A stretch of 64,000 nt of DNA. Origin: Ruegeria denitrificans (GTDB taxonomy: Bacteria; Pseudomonadota; Alphaproteobacteria; Rhodobacterales; Rhodobacteraceae). The translations under genes were made by a program, and so were the position numbers. Of this stretch, positions 9,609-19,975 are shown piece by piece; position 1 is the stretch's first letter; each line of letters begins with the position of its first letter. The stretch lies in assembly GCF_001458295.1 (NCBI RefSeq), contig NZ_CYUD01000007.1:1-64000 (forward strand), read 5' to 3'. The notes beneath the pieces were generated by a model, which was not told the DNA's origin, did no database searches, and saw only the letters and a program-made list of their open reading frames with translations.

Positions 9609-11189
9609 ATGATCCTAAGAAATCTGATGATTGCCGCCAGTGCAACTGCGCTGATGGCTGCTGGCGCTTCGGCTGAAACCCTGCGATGGGCACGGGCTGG
9701 TGACGCGTTGACACTGGATCCGCACTCGCAAAACGAAGGCCCGTCACACACCATTCGCCACCAGATGTATGAGCCGCTGATCATCCGCGACGTGACCGGC
9801 GCGTTTGAACCTGCACTGGCGACCGAATGGGGCCCCAAGGCCGATGATCCGAACGTTTGGGTTTTCAAACTGCGCGAGGGTGTAAAATTCCATGACGGCG
9901 CAGACTTCAACGCCGAAGATGTGGTGTTCAGCTTTGAACGGGCCAAGCAACCGAATTCCGACATGAAAGAGCTGATCGGCTCGATCACCGAAGTGCGCGC
10001 GGTTGACGATTACACGGTTGAGATTGTCACCGATGGTCCGAACCCGATCCTGCCGTCGAACCTGACCAACCTGTTCATTCTGGACAAGGGTTGGGCCGAG
10101 GCGAATAACACTGTCAATGTGCAGGATTTCGAGGGCGGCGAAATCACCTATGCCACCACCAATGCCAACGGTACGGGGCCATATGTCCTTCAAAGCCGCG
10201 AACCCGACGTCAAGACAGTGATGGTACGCAACGACAATTATTGGGGCATCGACCAGTTCCCCATGGAAGTGACCGAGATTGTCTATACTCCGATCCAGAA
10301 CGCTGCGACCCGTGTTGCGGCGATGTTGTCGGGTGAGGTGAACTTCCTGCAGGATATGCCGGTGCAAGACATTGACCGCGTCAATGGTGCCGATGGCCTG
10401 ATGGTCAAGCAAGCCCCGCAGAACCGCGTGATCTTTTTTGGCATGAACCAAGGTGCGGACGACATCGAAGCGGACAATGTGGACGGGAAGAACCCACTGT
10501 CTGATGTGCGGGTGCGTCAGGCTATGTCGATGGCGATCAACCGTGATGCGATCAAGCAGGTCGTGATGCGCGGCCAGTCACAGCCCGCAGGCATGATCGC
10601 ACCGCCTTTCGTGAATGGCTGGACCTCTGATATGGACGGTGAGTCCACCACTGACCTGGCCAAGGCCAAAGAACTGATGGCCGAGGCAGGATATGCCGAT
10701 GGCTTCTCGCTACGGCTGGATTGTCCGAATGATCGGTACATCAATGATGAAGCGATCTGTCAGGCGGCTGTTGGGATGCTGGGCCAGATCGGCGTGACCG
10801 TGAATCTGGACGCAAAGCCCAAGGCGCAGCATTTCCCGTTGATCACCGATGGCAAGACAGATTTCTACATGCTGGGTTGGGGTGTGCCGACATATGACTC
10901 GGAATACATTTTCAACTTCCTTGTGCACGGGCGCGAAGACGATATCGGCACGTGGAACGGCACCGGCTATCAGGACGACGCGCTGGACGCGAAGATCAAG
11001 TCTCTGGCCTCGAATACCGACCTTGATGCCCGGAATGCCGATATCGCAGATATCTGGCGTGTGGTGCAGGACAATGCACTTTACATCCCCATTCATCACC
11101 AGGTTCTGAATTGGGGCATGGCCGAAGGTGTGGGCATCGAAGTGGATGCCGAAGACCAGCCCAAGGTCAAATACTTCACTCTGAATTAA
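9609..11189 (+). CDS. Peptide-type ABC transporter solute-binding protein (first copy)
   Basis: A 526-residue family 5 extracellular solute-binding protein (DppA/OppA/GsiB type). It has a Sec signal peptide ending about ASAETLRWARAG, the family hallmark LREGVKFHDGADFNAEDVVFSFERA near residue 87 (split by position in the fold) and the C-terminal WGMAEGVG segment. It captures a ligand, usually a small peptide, in the periplasm and delivers it to the permease pair downstream. GGGAG lies ahead of ATG 9609. It is clearly paralogous to the next gene: both contain AEAGYADGFS and a CPNDRY.NDEA.CQA block. The upstream palindrome may control the operon. Ligand cannot be deduced. Confidence 0.9.
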   Translation: MILRNLMIAASATALMAAGASAETLRWARAGDALTLDPHSQNEGPSHTIRHQMYEPLIIRDVTGAFEPALATEWGPKADDPNVWVFKLREGVKFHDGADFNAEDVVFSFERAKQPNSDMKELIGSITEVRAVDDYTVEIVTDGPNPILPSNLTNLFILDKGWAEANNTVNVQDFEGGEITYATTNANGTGPYVLQSREPDVKTVMVRNDNYWGIDQFPMEVTEIVYTPIQNAATRVAAMLSGEVNFLQDMPVQDIDRVNGADGLMVKQAPQNRVIFFGMNQGADDIEADNVDGKNPLSDVRVRQAMSMAINRDAIKQVVMRGQSQPAGMIAPPFVNGWTSDMDGESTTDLAKAKELMAEAGYADGFSLRLDCPNDRYINDEAICQAAVGMLGQIGVTVNLDAKPKAQHFPLITDGKTDFYMLGWGVPTYDSEYIFNFLVHGREDDIGTWNGTGYQDDALDAKIKSLASNTDLDARNADIADIWRVVQDNALYIPIHHQVLNWGMAEGVGIEVDAEDQPKVKYFTLN

Positions 11190-11291
11190 CCTCTTCAGAT
11201 CAGCGACTTGGCAGGGCGTGAGAATCACGCCCTGCCTATTGCGGTATCCTTCAACACCGCCCCACTGCGGAAGACAAAGGGAGATTTCGCC

Positions 11292-12857
11292 ATGACCCTT
11301 AGAAAAAGCGCCATTGGCTTGGCCTTGCTGGCCGCCACCGGTGTTCAGGCCGCCGAGTTTAAATGGGCCTCAACCACCGATCCGCAAACGATGGACCCGC
11401 ACGCGGTCAACTCGGCCCCGGTTCTGGGCTTTCTCAACAACGTTTACGAAGGCCTAGTCCGCCGCGACAAGGATATGAGCGTTGAACCCGCGCTTGCAGT
11501 CAGTTGGGAGCCGATCGGTGACGGCGAAGGCTGGCGGTTCAACTTGCGTGAAGGTGTGACCTTTCACGATGGCAGCGGCTTTGATGCGCAGGACGTGCTG
11601 TTCAGCTATCAGCGCGCCTCGGGCGAGGCGGCTGATACCCGCAGCTGGTTTGCGCCGATCAGCGAGGTGAAGGTTATTGACGATTATACCGTCGATTTCA
11701 TGACTACCGCGCCGAACCCGCTATTCCCGTCATCCATTGCCAACTGGATGATCATGGATCAGGGCTGGACCGAGGCCAACGACGCCACCGTGCCCGACAA
11801 GGAAACCGGCAACTACGCCACGCTCAACGCCAATGGCACCGGCGCGTTCAAAGTCACCACGCGCGAGCCGGGCCTGCGCACGGTGCTGGAACCATTCGGT
11901 GATTGGTGGGGCGAGGCCGAACATAATATCACCAGCGCCGAATTCACTCCGATACAGAATCCGGCCACCGCTGTTGCGGCGCTGTTGTCGGGTGATGTCG
12001 ATATGATCAACCCGGTGCCTATTCAGGACGTGGCGCGCCTGCAAGGCAACGATGAGGTGGAAATCATTCAGGGGATCGAAGCGCGTGTGATCATGCTGGG
12101 CTTTGATCATCAGGCCGAAACGCTGAAATACACCGATGATGCGGGCAAACCGAACCCGTTCCGCGATCCGCGCGTCCGCAAGGCCGTGGCGCAGGCGGTG
12201 AATGTCGACGCTATTATGTCCACCATCATGCGCGGCAATGCCGAAGCCGCCTCGCAACTGGTTAGCCCCGCCATGAGCGGTTACTCCGCTGCCCATGCCA
12301 ACCGCCCTGCTTACGATGTCGAGGCTGCCAAGGCGCTGCTGGCCGAGGCGGGGTATGCAGATGGCTTTTCCTTCGGGTTGAAATGTCCCAACGACCGCTA
12401 TCTGAATGACGAGGCCGTCTGTCAGGCCGTCGTCTCGATGCTGGCGCAGATCGGGGTCACCGCAGAGCTGGACGCCATGCCCGTGCGCAACTACTGGCCT
12501 GAACTGCGCGAGGATAATTACGACATGTACCTGCTGGGTTGGAGCCCCGGCACATTCGACGCCGAACACCCGGTGCGATTCCTTGTGGCAACGCCAAATG
12601 AGGAAAAGAAGCTGGGCAGCTGGAATTTCGGCGGCTTCTCGAATGCGCGCGTGGATGAGCTGTTGCCGGCAATTCAATCGGAACTGGATGAAACTAAACG
12701 TCAGGCCATGCTGGATGAGGTCACGCAGATCATTCAGGACGAACAGGTCTATGTGCCGATGTATGTGCAGCCCCTGGTTTGGGGCACGCGCAGCAATGTC
12801 GACCTGACGCAGCGCCCGGATAACTTCTTTCTGCTGCGCTGGGTGACGGTGAACTGA
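11292..12857 (+). CDS. Peptide-type ABC transporter solute-binding protein (second copy)
   Basis: A 521-residue family 5 solute-binding protein with signal peptide (MTLRKSAIGLALLAATGVQA, cleavage about AEF). The open frame extends further upstream, but ATG 11292 directly precedes the signal peptide and follows AAAGGGAG. The LREGVTFHDGSGFDAQDVLF block is conserved with the first copy, as are the length and C-terminal region, so the pair arose by duplication. Divergence between them suggests two ligand specificities feeding the same permease. The gap to the first copy is only about 100 bases, consistent with one operon. The product is periplasmic. Confidence 0.9.
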   Translation: MTLRKSAIGLALLAATGVQAAEFKWASTTDPQTMDPHAVNSAPVLGFLNNVYEGLVRRDKDMSVEPALAVSWEPIGDGEGWRFNLREGVTFHDGSGFDAQDVLFSYQRASGEAADTRSWFAPISEVKVIDDYTVDFMTTAPNPLFPSSIANWMIMDQGWTEANDATVPDKETGNYATLNANGTGAFKVTTREPGLRTVLEPFGDWWGEAEHNITSAEFTPIQNPATAVAALLSGDVDMINPVPIQDVARLQGNDEVEIIQGIEARVIMLGFDHQAETLKYTDDAGKPNPFRDPRVRKAVAQAVNVDAIMSTIMRGNAEAASQLVSPAMSGYSAAHANRPAYDVEAAKALLAEAGYADGFSFGLKCPNDRYLNDEAVCQAVVSMLAQIGVTAELDAMPVRNYWPELREDNYDMYLLGWSPGTFDAEHPVRFLVATPNEEKKLGSWNFGGFSNARVDELLPAIQSELDETKRQAMLDEVTQIIQDEQVYVPMYVQPLVWGTRSNVDLTQRPDNFFLLRWVTVN

Positions 12858-12940
12858 TGGAACGTCGCGTCTGACTGTTAGCGATACCTTGACCAACTGG
12901 TCAAAGCCAGCCTAGAGAGACCGATCAACGAGGGAAACGA

Positions 12941-13918
12941 ATGTTCGCATATATCGTCCGAAGGATGTTCCAATCCGTGATCGTGCTGCTGGTCGTGGGT
13001 TTGGTGGCCTTTTCGATGTTCCGCTTTGTCGGCGATCCGATCGACAACATGCTGGGGCAGGAACGCACGCAGGCCGACATTGAGCGGCTGCGCACCGAGT
13101 TGGGGTTGGATCAGCCCTTCCCGGTCCAGTATTTCAAGTTCCTGCAAGGCGCGGTGCAGGGAAACTTTGGTGTCTCGTACCGTCAGGGACGTCCGGTTTC
13201 GACCATCATTGCCGAGCGTGCGCCTGCAACGCTGGAACTGGCTTTTGTCTCGGGCTTTTTGGCCATTACCTTGGGGATCGCGCTGGGCGTGTTTACCGCG
13301 ATCCGACGACAAGGGGTCGCGGCGAACGTCATCATGACGATATCCCTGATTGGGGTGTCCTTGCCCACCTTCCTGATCGGGATATTGCTCATCTACATCT
13401 TTTCGGTTGAACTGGACCTCCTCCCCAGCTTTGGGAGGGGCGAAACAGTTAAGATCGGCAACTGGTCGACGGGGTTCCTGACGGCCTCGGGCCTGAAGGC
13501 GCTGATTCTGCCGGCGATCACGCTGGGTCTGTATCAAATGACGCTGATCATGCGGCTGGTGCGGTCGGAAATGCTTGAGGTGATGCGCGCCGATTACGTC
13601 CGCTTTGCCCGCGCCCGCGGATTGTCGGATCGGGTGATCAACTTCCGCCACGCGCTGAAGAATACGCTGGTGCCGGTGATCACCATCACCGGATTGCAGC
13701 TGGGGTCGATCATCGCCTTCGCCATCATCACCGAAACGGTGTTCCAGTGGCCGGGCGTTGGGCTGCTGTTCATCAACGCAATCCAGTTTGTCGACATCCC
13801 CGTCATGGCCGCCTATCTGATGCTGATTTCGGTGATGTTCGTGACGATCAACCTGATTGTCGATCTTCTTTACTATGCCATTGACCCGCGCCTGCGTGTC
13901 GACGCGAGGGCCACATGA
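12941..13918 (+). CDS. ABC transporter permease, DppB type
   Basis: A 325-residue inner-membrane permease with about six transmembrane segments, starting with MFAYIVRRMFQSVIVLLVVG as in DppB/OppB/GsiC. The cytoplasmic coupling EAA loop is visible as ADYVRFARARGLSDRVINFR near residue 215, and the family's large periplasmic loop follows the first helix. It forms the translocation pore with the next gene's product. GAGGGAAA lies before ATG 12941, and the stop overlaps the next start by four bases (ATGA), which implies translational coupling. No unusual features were seen. Confidence 0.93.
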   Translation: MFAYIVRRMFQSVIVLLVVGLVAFSMFRFVGDPIDNMLGQERTQADIERLRTELGLDQPFPVQYFKFLQGAVQGNFGVSYRQGRPVSTIIAERAPATLELAFVSGFLAITLGIALGVFTAIRRQGVAANVIMTISLIGVSLPTFLIGILLIYIFSVELDLLPSFGRGETVKIGNWSTGFLTASGLKALILPAITLGLYQMTLIMRLVRSEMLEVMRADYVRFARARGLSDRVINFRHALKNTLVPVITITGLQLGSIIAFAIITETVFQWPGVGLLFINAIQFVDIPVMAAYLMLISVMFVTINLIVDLLYYAIDPRLRVDARAT

Positions 13919-14865
13919 CCGATACCATCGAAACCCCGCCACCCGCGCCCAAGTCGCGTTTCGACAAATTCTGGGACAGTGATTTTGCATGGTCCTACCG
14001 GCATTCCCCGGTTGCCATCATCGCCTCGGTTGTGGTGGTCATCCTTGTGCTGGCAGCCATCTTTGCACCGCTGATCGCGCCCTATAACCCGTTTGACCCG
14101 GCATCGCTGAACCTGATGAACGGGTTTACGCCGCCGGGCACACCAAATGCGTTCACGCAGGACACCTTTCTGTTGGGCACTGACGATCAAGGGCGCGACG
14201 TGTTTTCGACCATCCTGTATGGTATGCGCATTTCCCTGTTTGTCGGTGCAGCAGCGGTGCTGTTGGCAATGATCATCGGCGTGATCCTAGGGCTGGTCGC
14301 CGCCTATTTCGGCGGCTGGGTTGAGACGCTGATCATGCGAATTGCCGATGTTCAGCTGACCTTTCCAGCCATTCTGGTCGCAATGCTTATCTTTGGTATC
14401 GCGAAAGGCGTGACTCCGCCGGAATACCGCAACGAGATGGCAATTTATGTTTTGATCATAGCCATTGCCCTGTCAGACTGGGTGCAGTTTGCCCGTGTCG
14501 TGCGTGGCGCGGCACTGGTGGAAAAGAACAAGGAATACGTGCAGGCCGCGCGCCTGATCGGGCGCGGGTCGATTCCGATCATGTTCCGCCACATTCTACC
14601 CAACGTCCTCAGCCCGGTTCTGGTGATCGCCACCATATCACTGGCATTGGCGATCATTGCCGAAGCAACGCTGAGCTTCCTTGGTGTCGGTGCGCCGCCG
14701 ACCCAACCGTCTCTGGGCACGCTGATCCGCATCGGGCAGGGCTTCCTGTTCTCGGGCGAGTGGTGGATCCTGTTCTTTCCGGCCTGCACCCTTTTGGCGC
14801 TGGCCCTGTCTGTGAACCTGCTGGGCGACTGGCTGCGCGATGCGCTGAACCCCAAGCTGCGGTGA
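13915..14865 (+). CDS. ABC transporter permease, DppC type
   Basis: A 316-residue partner permease of the DppC/OppC/GsiD family. It has an N-terminal cytoplasmic tail, a first membrane helix (AIIASVVVVILVLAAIFAPL), the GTDDQGRDVFSTILYGMRIS motif typical of the family near residue 90, and a coupling loop EYVQAARLIGRGSIPIMFRH near residue 205. It starts within the stop codon of the previous gene and ends four bases before the ATPase start. Together these form an importer core: two permeases, one double ATPase and two binding proteins. Confidence 0.93.
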   Translation: MTDTIETPPPAPKSRFDKFWDSDFAWSYRHSPVAIIASVVVVILVLAAIFAPLIAPYNPFDPASLNLMNGFTPPGTPNAFTQDTFLLGTDDQGRDVFSTILYGMRISLFVGAAAVLLAMIIGVILGLVAAYFGGWVETLIMRIADVQLTFPAILVAMLIFGIAKGVTPPEYRNEMAIYVLIIAIALSDWVQFARVVRGAALVEKNKEYVQAARLIGRGSIPIMFRHILPNVLSPVLVIATISLALAIIAEATLSFLGVGAPPTQPSLGTLIRIGQGFLFSGEWWILFFPACTLLALALSVNLLGDWLRDALNPKLR

Positions 14866-14869
14866 TTAC

Positions 14870-16579
14870 ATGAGCCTTCTGACGATCAACGACCTGACGG
14901 TCGAATTTCCGACGCGCCGCCAACTGTTCACCGCCGTTGACCACGTGGACCTGTCCGTTGAGCCGGGCGAAATCCACGGTCTGGTGGGCGAATCCGGCGC
15001 GGGTAAATCCACTATCGGTGCGGCTATCATGGGTCTGCTGGACCGACCCGGCCGTATTGCCAGCGGCACCATCAAGCTGAGCGGCGACGAGATCAGCGGT
15101 CTGGATACCGAAGCGATGCGCGGGCTGCGCGGCAAGAAGATCTCGATGATCTTTCAGGACCCGCTGACCTCGCTGAACCCTCTGTTCACAGTGCGCGAGC
15201 AATTGGTTGAGACCATTCAAGCCCATTTGGGTGGTTCGGACGCCGAGGTCAACAAACGCGCCCGTGACCTGATTGACCGTGTGGGTATCCCCGATCCTGA
15301 CACCCGGTTGGATCAATACCCGCACCAGTTTTCAGGCGGCATGCGCCAGCGCGTGGTGATTGCGTTGGCCCTGTGCACCGAACCGGATGTAATCATCGCG
15401 GATGAGCCGACAACGGCGCTGGACGTATCAGTTCAGGCGCAGATTCTGGACCTGATCAAGGAACTGGCAACTGAACGGCAGGTCGGTGTCATCCTGATCA
15501 CCCACGATATGGGCGTGATCGCAGACACCACCGACAAGGTGACGGTGATGTATGCGGGCAAAGTGGTGGAAACCGGCCCGACAGCGCAGGTCATGGGTCA
15601 ACCCAGCCACGAATACACAAAGTCGCTGATCGCCGCCGTGCCGCGCCCGACGCTGAAATTGCACCGCTTTCCGCAGATCAGCTATGGCGGTCGCGAGACT
15701 CGGTTTGCCATTGACGACATGGCGCGGCACTGGCCCAAGGTGGACAACGACACCACCAAACCGGTGTTCGAGATCCGCAATCTGACCAAGAAGTTCCTGC
15801 AGCGCAAAGGCCTGCTCCCTTGGGACCGCACCTATTTTACTGCAGTGGATGATGTCAGCTTTGATATCCGCGCGGGAGAGGTGTTTGGGGTTGTGGGTGA
15901 ATCCGGCTCGGGTAAATCCACTGTGGCACGGATGATTGCGGGGCTTTACCCAGTTGATGGCGGCACCATCACGTTCGAGGGGCAGGTGGTCAGCGACCTG
16001 ACCAACCGGGCCGCGCTGGATGCGTATCGCAAGAACATCCAGATGATCTTTCAGGACCCTTATTCGTCTTTGAACCCTCGGATGCGGGTAGACGATATCG
16101 TGGCCGAGCCAATCCGCCATCACAAGCTGATGGAAGGGTCCGATGTAAAACGCCGCGTCGATGAACTGCTGGATCAGGTCGGACTGGGGCATGAGGCCGG
16201 GCTGAAATACCCGCATGAGTTCTCGGGCGGGCAGCGTCAGCGCATCTCGATTGCGCGTGCCTTGGCCACTCAGCCGCGCTTTTTGATCTGCGACGAACCG
16301 ACCAGCGCGCTGGATGTGTCCATTCAGGCGCAGATCCTGAACATCCTGAAAGACCTACAGGAACATCTGGGCCTGACGCTGCTGTTCATTAGCCACGACT
16401 TGCCGGTTGTTCGTCAGATGTGCGACCGGGTGGCGGTGATGAAACAGGGCAAAGTTGTCGAGTTGCAAGAGACCAACGACCTGTTCGCCAACCCGCAGAC
16501 GGATTACGCCAGTGAATTGCTGCGGCTGATGCCCAGACTGGATGATCTGTCGACCGAGGGGCTGAGTGCCGAACTCTGA
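14870..16579 (+). CDS. Double-domain ABC transporter ATPase (GsiA/DppD-DppF fusion type)
   Basis: A 569-residue protein with two complete nucleotide-binding domains. The first has Walker [10 protein letters not shown], signature FSGGMRQRV and Walker [13 protein letters not shown]. The second has Walker [10 protein letters not shown], signature FSGGQRQRI and Walker [13 protein letters not shown]. Both have the peptide-importer C-terminal extension. This arrangement is that of the glutathione importer ATPase GsiA and related dipeptide systems, so one protein powers the transporter. It ends the importer operon; 116 bases separate it from the cyclase gene that begins the next, unusual cluster. 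Whether the ligand is glutathione, another peptide or a nucleobase-related compound is open. Confidence 0.93.
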   Translation: MSLLTINDLTVEFPTRRQLFTAVDHVDLSVEPGEIHGLVGESGAGKSTIGAAIMGLLDRPGRIASGTIKLSGDEISGLDTEAMRGLRGKKISMIFQDPLTSLNPLFTVREQLVETIQAHLGGSDAEVNKRARDLIDRVGIPDPDTRLDQYPHQFSGGMRQRVVIALALCTEPDVIIADEPTTALDVSVQAQILDLIKELATERQVGVILITHDMGVIADTTDKVTVMYAGKVVETGPTAQVMGQPSHEYTKSLIAAVPRPTLKLHRFPQISYGGRETRFAIDDMARHWPKVDNDTTKPVFEIRNLTKKFLQRKGLLPWDRTYFTAVDDVSFDIRAGEVFGVVGESGSGKSTVARMIAGLYPVDGGTITFEGQVVSDLTNRAALDAYRKNIQMIFQDPYSSLNPRMRVDDIVAEPIRHHKLMEGSDVKRRVDELLDQVGLGHEAGLKYPHEFSGGQRQRISIARALATQPRFLICDEPTSALDVSIQAQILNILKDLQEHLGLTLLFISHDLPVVRQMCDRVAVMKQGKVVELQETNDLFANPQTDYASELLRLMPRLDDLSTEGLSAEL

Positions 16580-16631
16580 GGCCCCAATTCGGACATCTGG
16601 GCGTACATAAACATTAATTTCGTTAACCATT

Positions 16632-16686
16632 GCAGACTCAGGCGGGTCTGCTGTGCTAGGTCTGTCACTGAAGTTGGGGGCTTCAG
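16632..16686 (+). promoter_or_regulatory. Two leader hairpins before the cyclase gene
   Basis: GCAGAC/GTCTGC (16632-16651) and CTGAAG/CTTCAG (16668-16686) form consecutive small hairpins. The second ends just before the ribosome-binding stretch AGGGGCGAC and ATG 16696, so it could affect translation. AT-rich DNA at 16608-16630 is a plausible promoter. Confidence 0.3.
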
Positions 16687-16695
16687 AGGGGCGAC

Positions 16696-19600
16696 ATGTC
16701 TCAGGACCTTAGGGACTGGCTAAGCGCACTTGGACTATCTGACTATGCGCAAGCCTTTTTGGATAACAAAATTGATTTCGCAATTTTGCCCGATCTGACG
16801 GGCGAAGACCTGATCGAAATCGGAGTGACCGCTGTCGGAGACCGCCGCAGGCTGCTGCGCGCGATTGCAGAGCTTGAGACGATCGAAACCGTTCAACCCT
16901 ATGAGCCGGAAACCCCGCTGGAACCCGCCAAGCGGCAGGTCACGGTCATGTTTGCCGACCTGACCGGGTTTACGCGCCTGACCAGCGAACTCGATGCCGA
17001 GGACATGCATGAACTGCTGAACGCGTTTTTCGCCAAGGTGGATCATGTGGTCGAGAAATTCGGTGGTCGGATCGACAAGCATATCGGCGACGCGGTGATG
17101 GCGGTGTTCGGCGCGCCGATCTCGCACACCAATGATACCGAACGGGCGGCGCGGGCGGCGTTGGAAATCCATGCGGTGCTGCCCGGTTTGAACCCGCCGC
17201 TGTCGTGTCACATCGGCATCGCGTCGGGACAGGTGATCGCCAGCACTACCGGCAGTCAGGCGCATACAGAATATACGGTGACGGGCGACGGTGTGAACCT
17301 GGCGTCGCGCATCACCGATATGGCGACGCCGGGTGATACTTTGGTGTCGCATGACATTCAGCGTGCGTTAGGGCCGCTTTTCGTCGGTGAGTCGTTGGGT
17401 GAAAAGCCCATCAAGGGGCTGAACGAGCCGGTCGAGCTGTGGCGGCTGGACCGGATGGCCCGCAACATCCGCTCGCGCCGGCACCGCTTTGTCGGGCGCG
17501 AGCGTGAGATGTCGCTGTTCTCGGCCACGTTCGATCGCTGCCAGCAGCACGGAAAAGGTGAGGTACATATCATTCTGGGCGAGCCGGGCATCGGCAAAAC
17601 CCACTTGTCCGAACAAGTGGCTGAGATGGCCGCAGGTCTCAACTACTCGATCCACAACGGCGTCGTCATGGATTTCGGCGCGCGTGAGGGGCATTCAGCC
17701 ATCCAGTCCGTTGCGCGCAGTATTTTGGGGCTTGAGGCCATAGATGATGCTGCCACTTGCGCGACAATGGCACAGGATGCGGTGAACAAAGGCTGGGTGT
17801 CGCCGTCCAACGCGACGCATCTGAACGCCCTGCTGGAACTGGATCAGGACCCCGGCCTGGCCGAGGTTTATGCGGTAATGGATAACGCCACCCGCCTGCG
17901 CGGACGGCGGCAAGTGATCGACGAACTGATTGCCGCTCGCAGCCGCGACGCGCCGATGCTGATCCAGATTGAAGATATCCACTGGGCTGCCCCCGAAATC
18001 CTGACCGCTTGCGCCCATATTGCTGCGACCACACGCGATTTACCTTGCGTGCTGTTGATGACCAGCCGGGTCGAGGGTGATCCGATTAACCGTGAATGGC
18101 AGATGGGGACCGAGGGGGCGCTGATCTCGAAACTGGAACTGGCGCCGATGGGGGATGAGCAGGCCCGCCAGCTGGTTCAGGAGTTCACCGGCGTAGACCC
18201 CGAGCTGCTGGAAGCCTGCGTGCGACGCGCCGGGGGCAACCCTCTGTTTCTTGAGCAACTCTTGCGCAATATTGATGTGCTGAAACGCGAATCCGTACCG
18301 GGCAGTATTCAGGGCATCGTGCAGTCGCGTCTGGATGCACTGGATCGGCGCAGTCGGGCGGCGATTCAGGCGGCCTCGGTGCTGGGGCAGCGGTTTTCGC
18401 CAGAGGTGCTGAACTTTGTTCTGGGTGAGGGGCATCTGGATACCTCGACCCTGATCCGGTCCGCCCTGATCCGCGAGGCGGGAACCGATCTGATGTTTGC
18501 CCACGCGCTGATCCGCGACGGGTCTTATGCAACGCTGGTGAAATCCGAGCGCGCGCGGCTGCACCGTCAGGCTGCGAAATGGTTCGAGGATCGCGACGCC
18601 ACCCTGCGCGCTCAGCACTTGGACCGGGCGGGTGCCACCAATGCGGCGCAGGCCTATCTGGAAGCAGCTGAAAAATTGATCCAGGCATTCCAATTCGACG
18701 ATGCCAGCCCTTTGATCGAACGGGCGCTGGAACTGCCCGCACCATCCGGCGTGCGGTTCGATCTGTTCTGTGCTCGTGGGGAAACCCACCGGTTGCAGGG
18801 CTTGTCGGATGACGCCCTGCGCGAATTCAAAGAAGCCGCCGATCTGGCCGAAACGGATGAGCAGACCGCCCGTGCCCATATCGGGCTGGCGCAGGCCGCT
18901 CGGCAGGCCAGCTCGTACAAAGAAGCGTTGCAAAGCCTCGACACGGCCGAGATCGCCGCAGAGCGATCCGGATCGGAGCGGGACATTGCGCAAATCAATT
19001 ATGTCCGTGGCAATGTGTACTTCCCGCTGGGTCGGGTCGACGATGCGCTGCAAAGCAACGAAAAGGCTCTAACACTGGCCAGAAAGCTGGAATCTGCACG
19101 ACTTGAGGTTGGCGCGCTCAGCGGATTTGGTGATGCGAATTTCATGAATGCGACCATGCAGACTGCATCGGGGTTTTATACTCAGGCGGTGGAGCGGGCG
19201 CGCGAAAAGGGGCTGGTGCGCGATCTGGCGGCGAACCTGCACAATCTCAGCGTGGCGCGCAGCTATACCGGTGATGTGGCGCAAGGCAAACTGGATGCAC
19301 AGGAAGCCATTGATGTGTCCCAAAAATACTTTGCCTTTGTGCCGGAATGCGTAGCCCAGACCTGTCTGGGCGTAGCGCATACTTTTCTGGGCGAGTTGGA
19401 TCAGGCCTTGGAGACGTTCACAGTTTCAGCCGAAATTGCCAACCGTGTTGGTGCGAAACGGCTTGAGGCGCAGGCGTTAGAGCATCTGGCCCGCACACAA
19501 GTCTACGCGGGGCAGTTGGACGCGGCTCGGGAGACCGGTCAGCGGGCTGTCGATATCGCGCTGGAACATGGGCGGAATTTCGTAGGACCAAAGGCACTGT

Positions 19601-19959
19601 CGGCGCTGGCCATGGCTGAGAAAGACCCTAACAAACAGGATCAGCATCTGAAACTGGGTGCACAGATCATCGCCGAAGGCTGTGTCGGACACAGCCACTT
19701 GCATTTCTATCCCGATGCCAGCGCCGTCATGTTGACGCGACAGGAATGGGACAGGGCGACTGAATATGTTGACGCGCTGGCGAAATTCACCGCCGGTGAA
19801 CCCTTGCCGATGGTCGACTTGTCGATACAGCACGCACGGGTTCTGGCCGCGTGTGGAGGGTGGGGCATCCCCATGGACGCGCACGAGGAATTCGAAGCGC
19901 TGGGCGCGCGCTTTGCCGAGATGGGCATCACGCAGTCTCTGGTCGGACGGTTGAACTAG
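16696..19959 (+). CDS. SAM domain - class III adenylate cyclase - ATPase - TPR signalling protein
   Basis: A 1087-residue protein of four parts. Residues 3-60 form a SAM domain (WLSALGLSDYAQAFL...). Residues 79-250 form a class III nucleotide cyclase: metal Asp88 in FADLTGFT and Asp132 in HIGDAVMAVFG, transition-state Asn and Arg in GDGVNLASR, and Lys128, which favours ATP. Residues about 265-680 form a STAND-like AAA ATPase with P-loop GEPGIGKT at 295-302 and a likely Walker B MLIQIEDIHW. From about 690 to the end are TPR-like helical repeats. This layout is known from adenylate cyclases with regulatory ATPase/TPR tails. It probably makes cAMP in response to a bound partner. It lies 16 bases ahead of the channel-like gene, suggesting an operon. 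Confidence 0.85.
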   Translation: MSQDLRDWLSALGLSDYAQAFLDNKIDFAILPDLTGEDLIEIGVTAVGDRRRLLRAIAELETIETVQPYEPETPLEPAKRQVTVMFADLTGFTRLTSELDAEDMHELLNAFFAKVDHVVEKFGGRIDKHIGDAVMAVFGAPISHTNDTERAARAALEIHAVLPGLNPPLSCHIGIASGQVIASTTGSQAHTEYTVTGDGVNLASRITDMATPGDTLVSHDIQRALGPLFVGESLGEKPIKGLNEPVELWRLDRMARNIRSRRHRFVGREREMSLFSATFDRCQQHGKGEVHIILGEPGIGKTHLSEQVAEMAAGLNYSIHNGVVMDFGAREGHSAIQSVARSILGLEAIDDAATCATMAQDAVNKGWVSPSNATHLNALLELDQDPGLAEVYAVMDNATRLRGRRQVIDELIAARSRDAPMLIQIEDIHWAAPEILTACAHIAATTRDLPCVLLMTSRVEGDPINREWQMGTEGALISKLELAPMGDEQARQLVQEFTGVDPELLEACVRRAGGNPLFLEQLLRNIDVLKRESVPGSIQGIVQSRLDALDRRSRAAIQAASVLGQRFSPEVLNFVLGEGHLDTSTLIRSALIREAGTDLMFAHALIRDGSYATLVKSERARLHRQAAKWFEDRDATLRAQHLDRAGATNAAQAYLEAAEKLIQAFQFDDASPLIERALELPAPSGVRFDLFCARGETHRLQGLSDDALREFKEAADLAETDEQTARAHIGLAQAARQASSYKEALQSLDTAEIAAERSGSERDIAQINYVRGNVYFPLGRVDDALQSNEKALTLARKLESARLEVGALSGFGDANFMNATMQTASGFYTQAVERAREKGLVRDLAANLHNLSVARSYTGDVAQGKLDAQEAIDVSQKYFAFVPECVAQTCLGVAHTFLGELDQALETFTVSAEIANRVGAKRLEAQALEHLARTQVYAGQLDAARETGQRAVDIALEHGRNFVGPKALSALAMAEKDPNKQDQHLKLGAQIIAEGCVGHSHLHFYPDASAVMLTRQEWDRATEYVDALAKFTAGEPLPMVDLSIQHARVLAACGGWGIPMDAHEEFEALGARFAEMGITQSLVGRLN

Positions 19960-19975
19960 GCAGGCGAGGGGCTGA

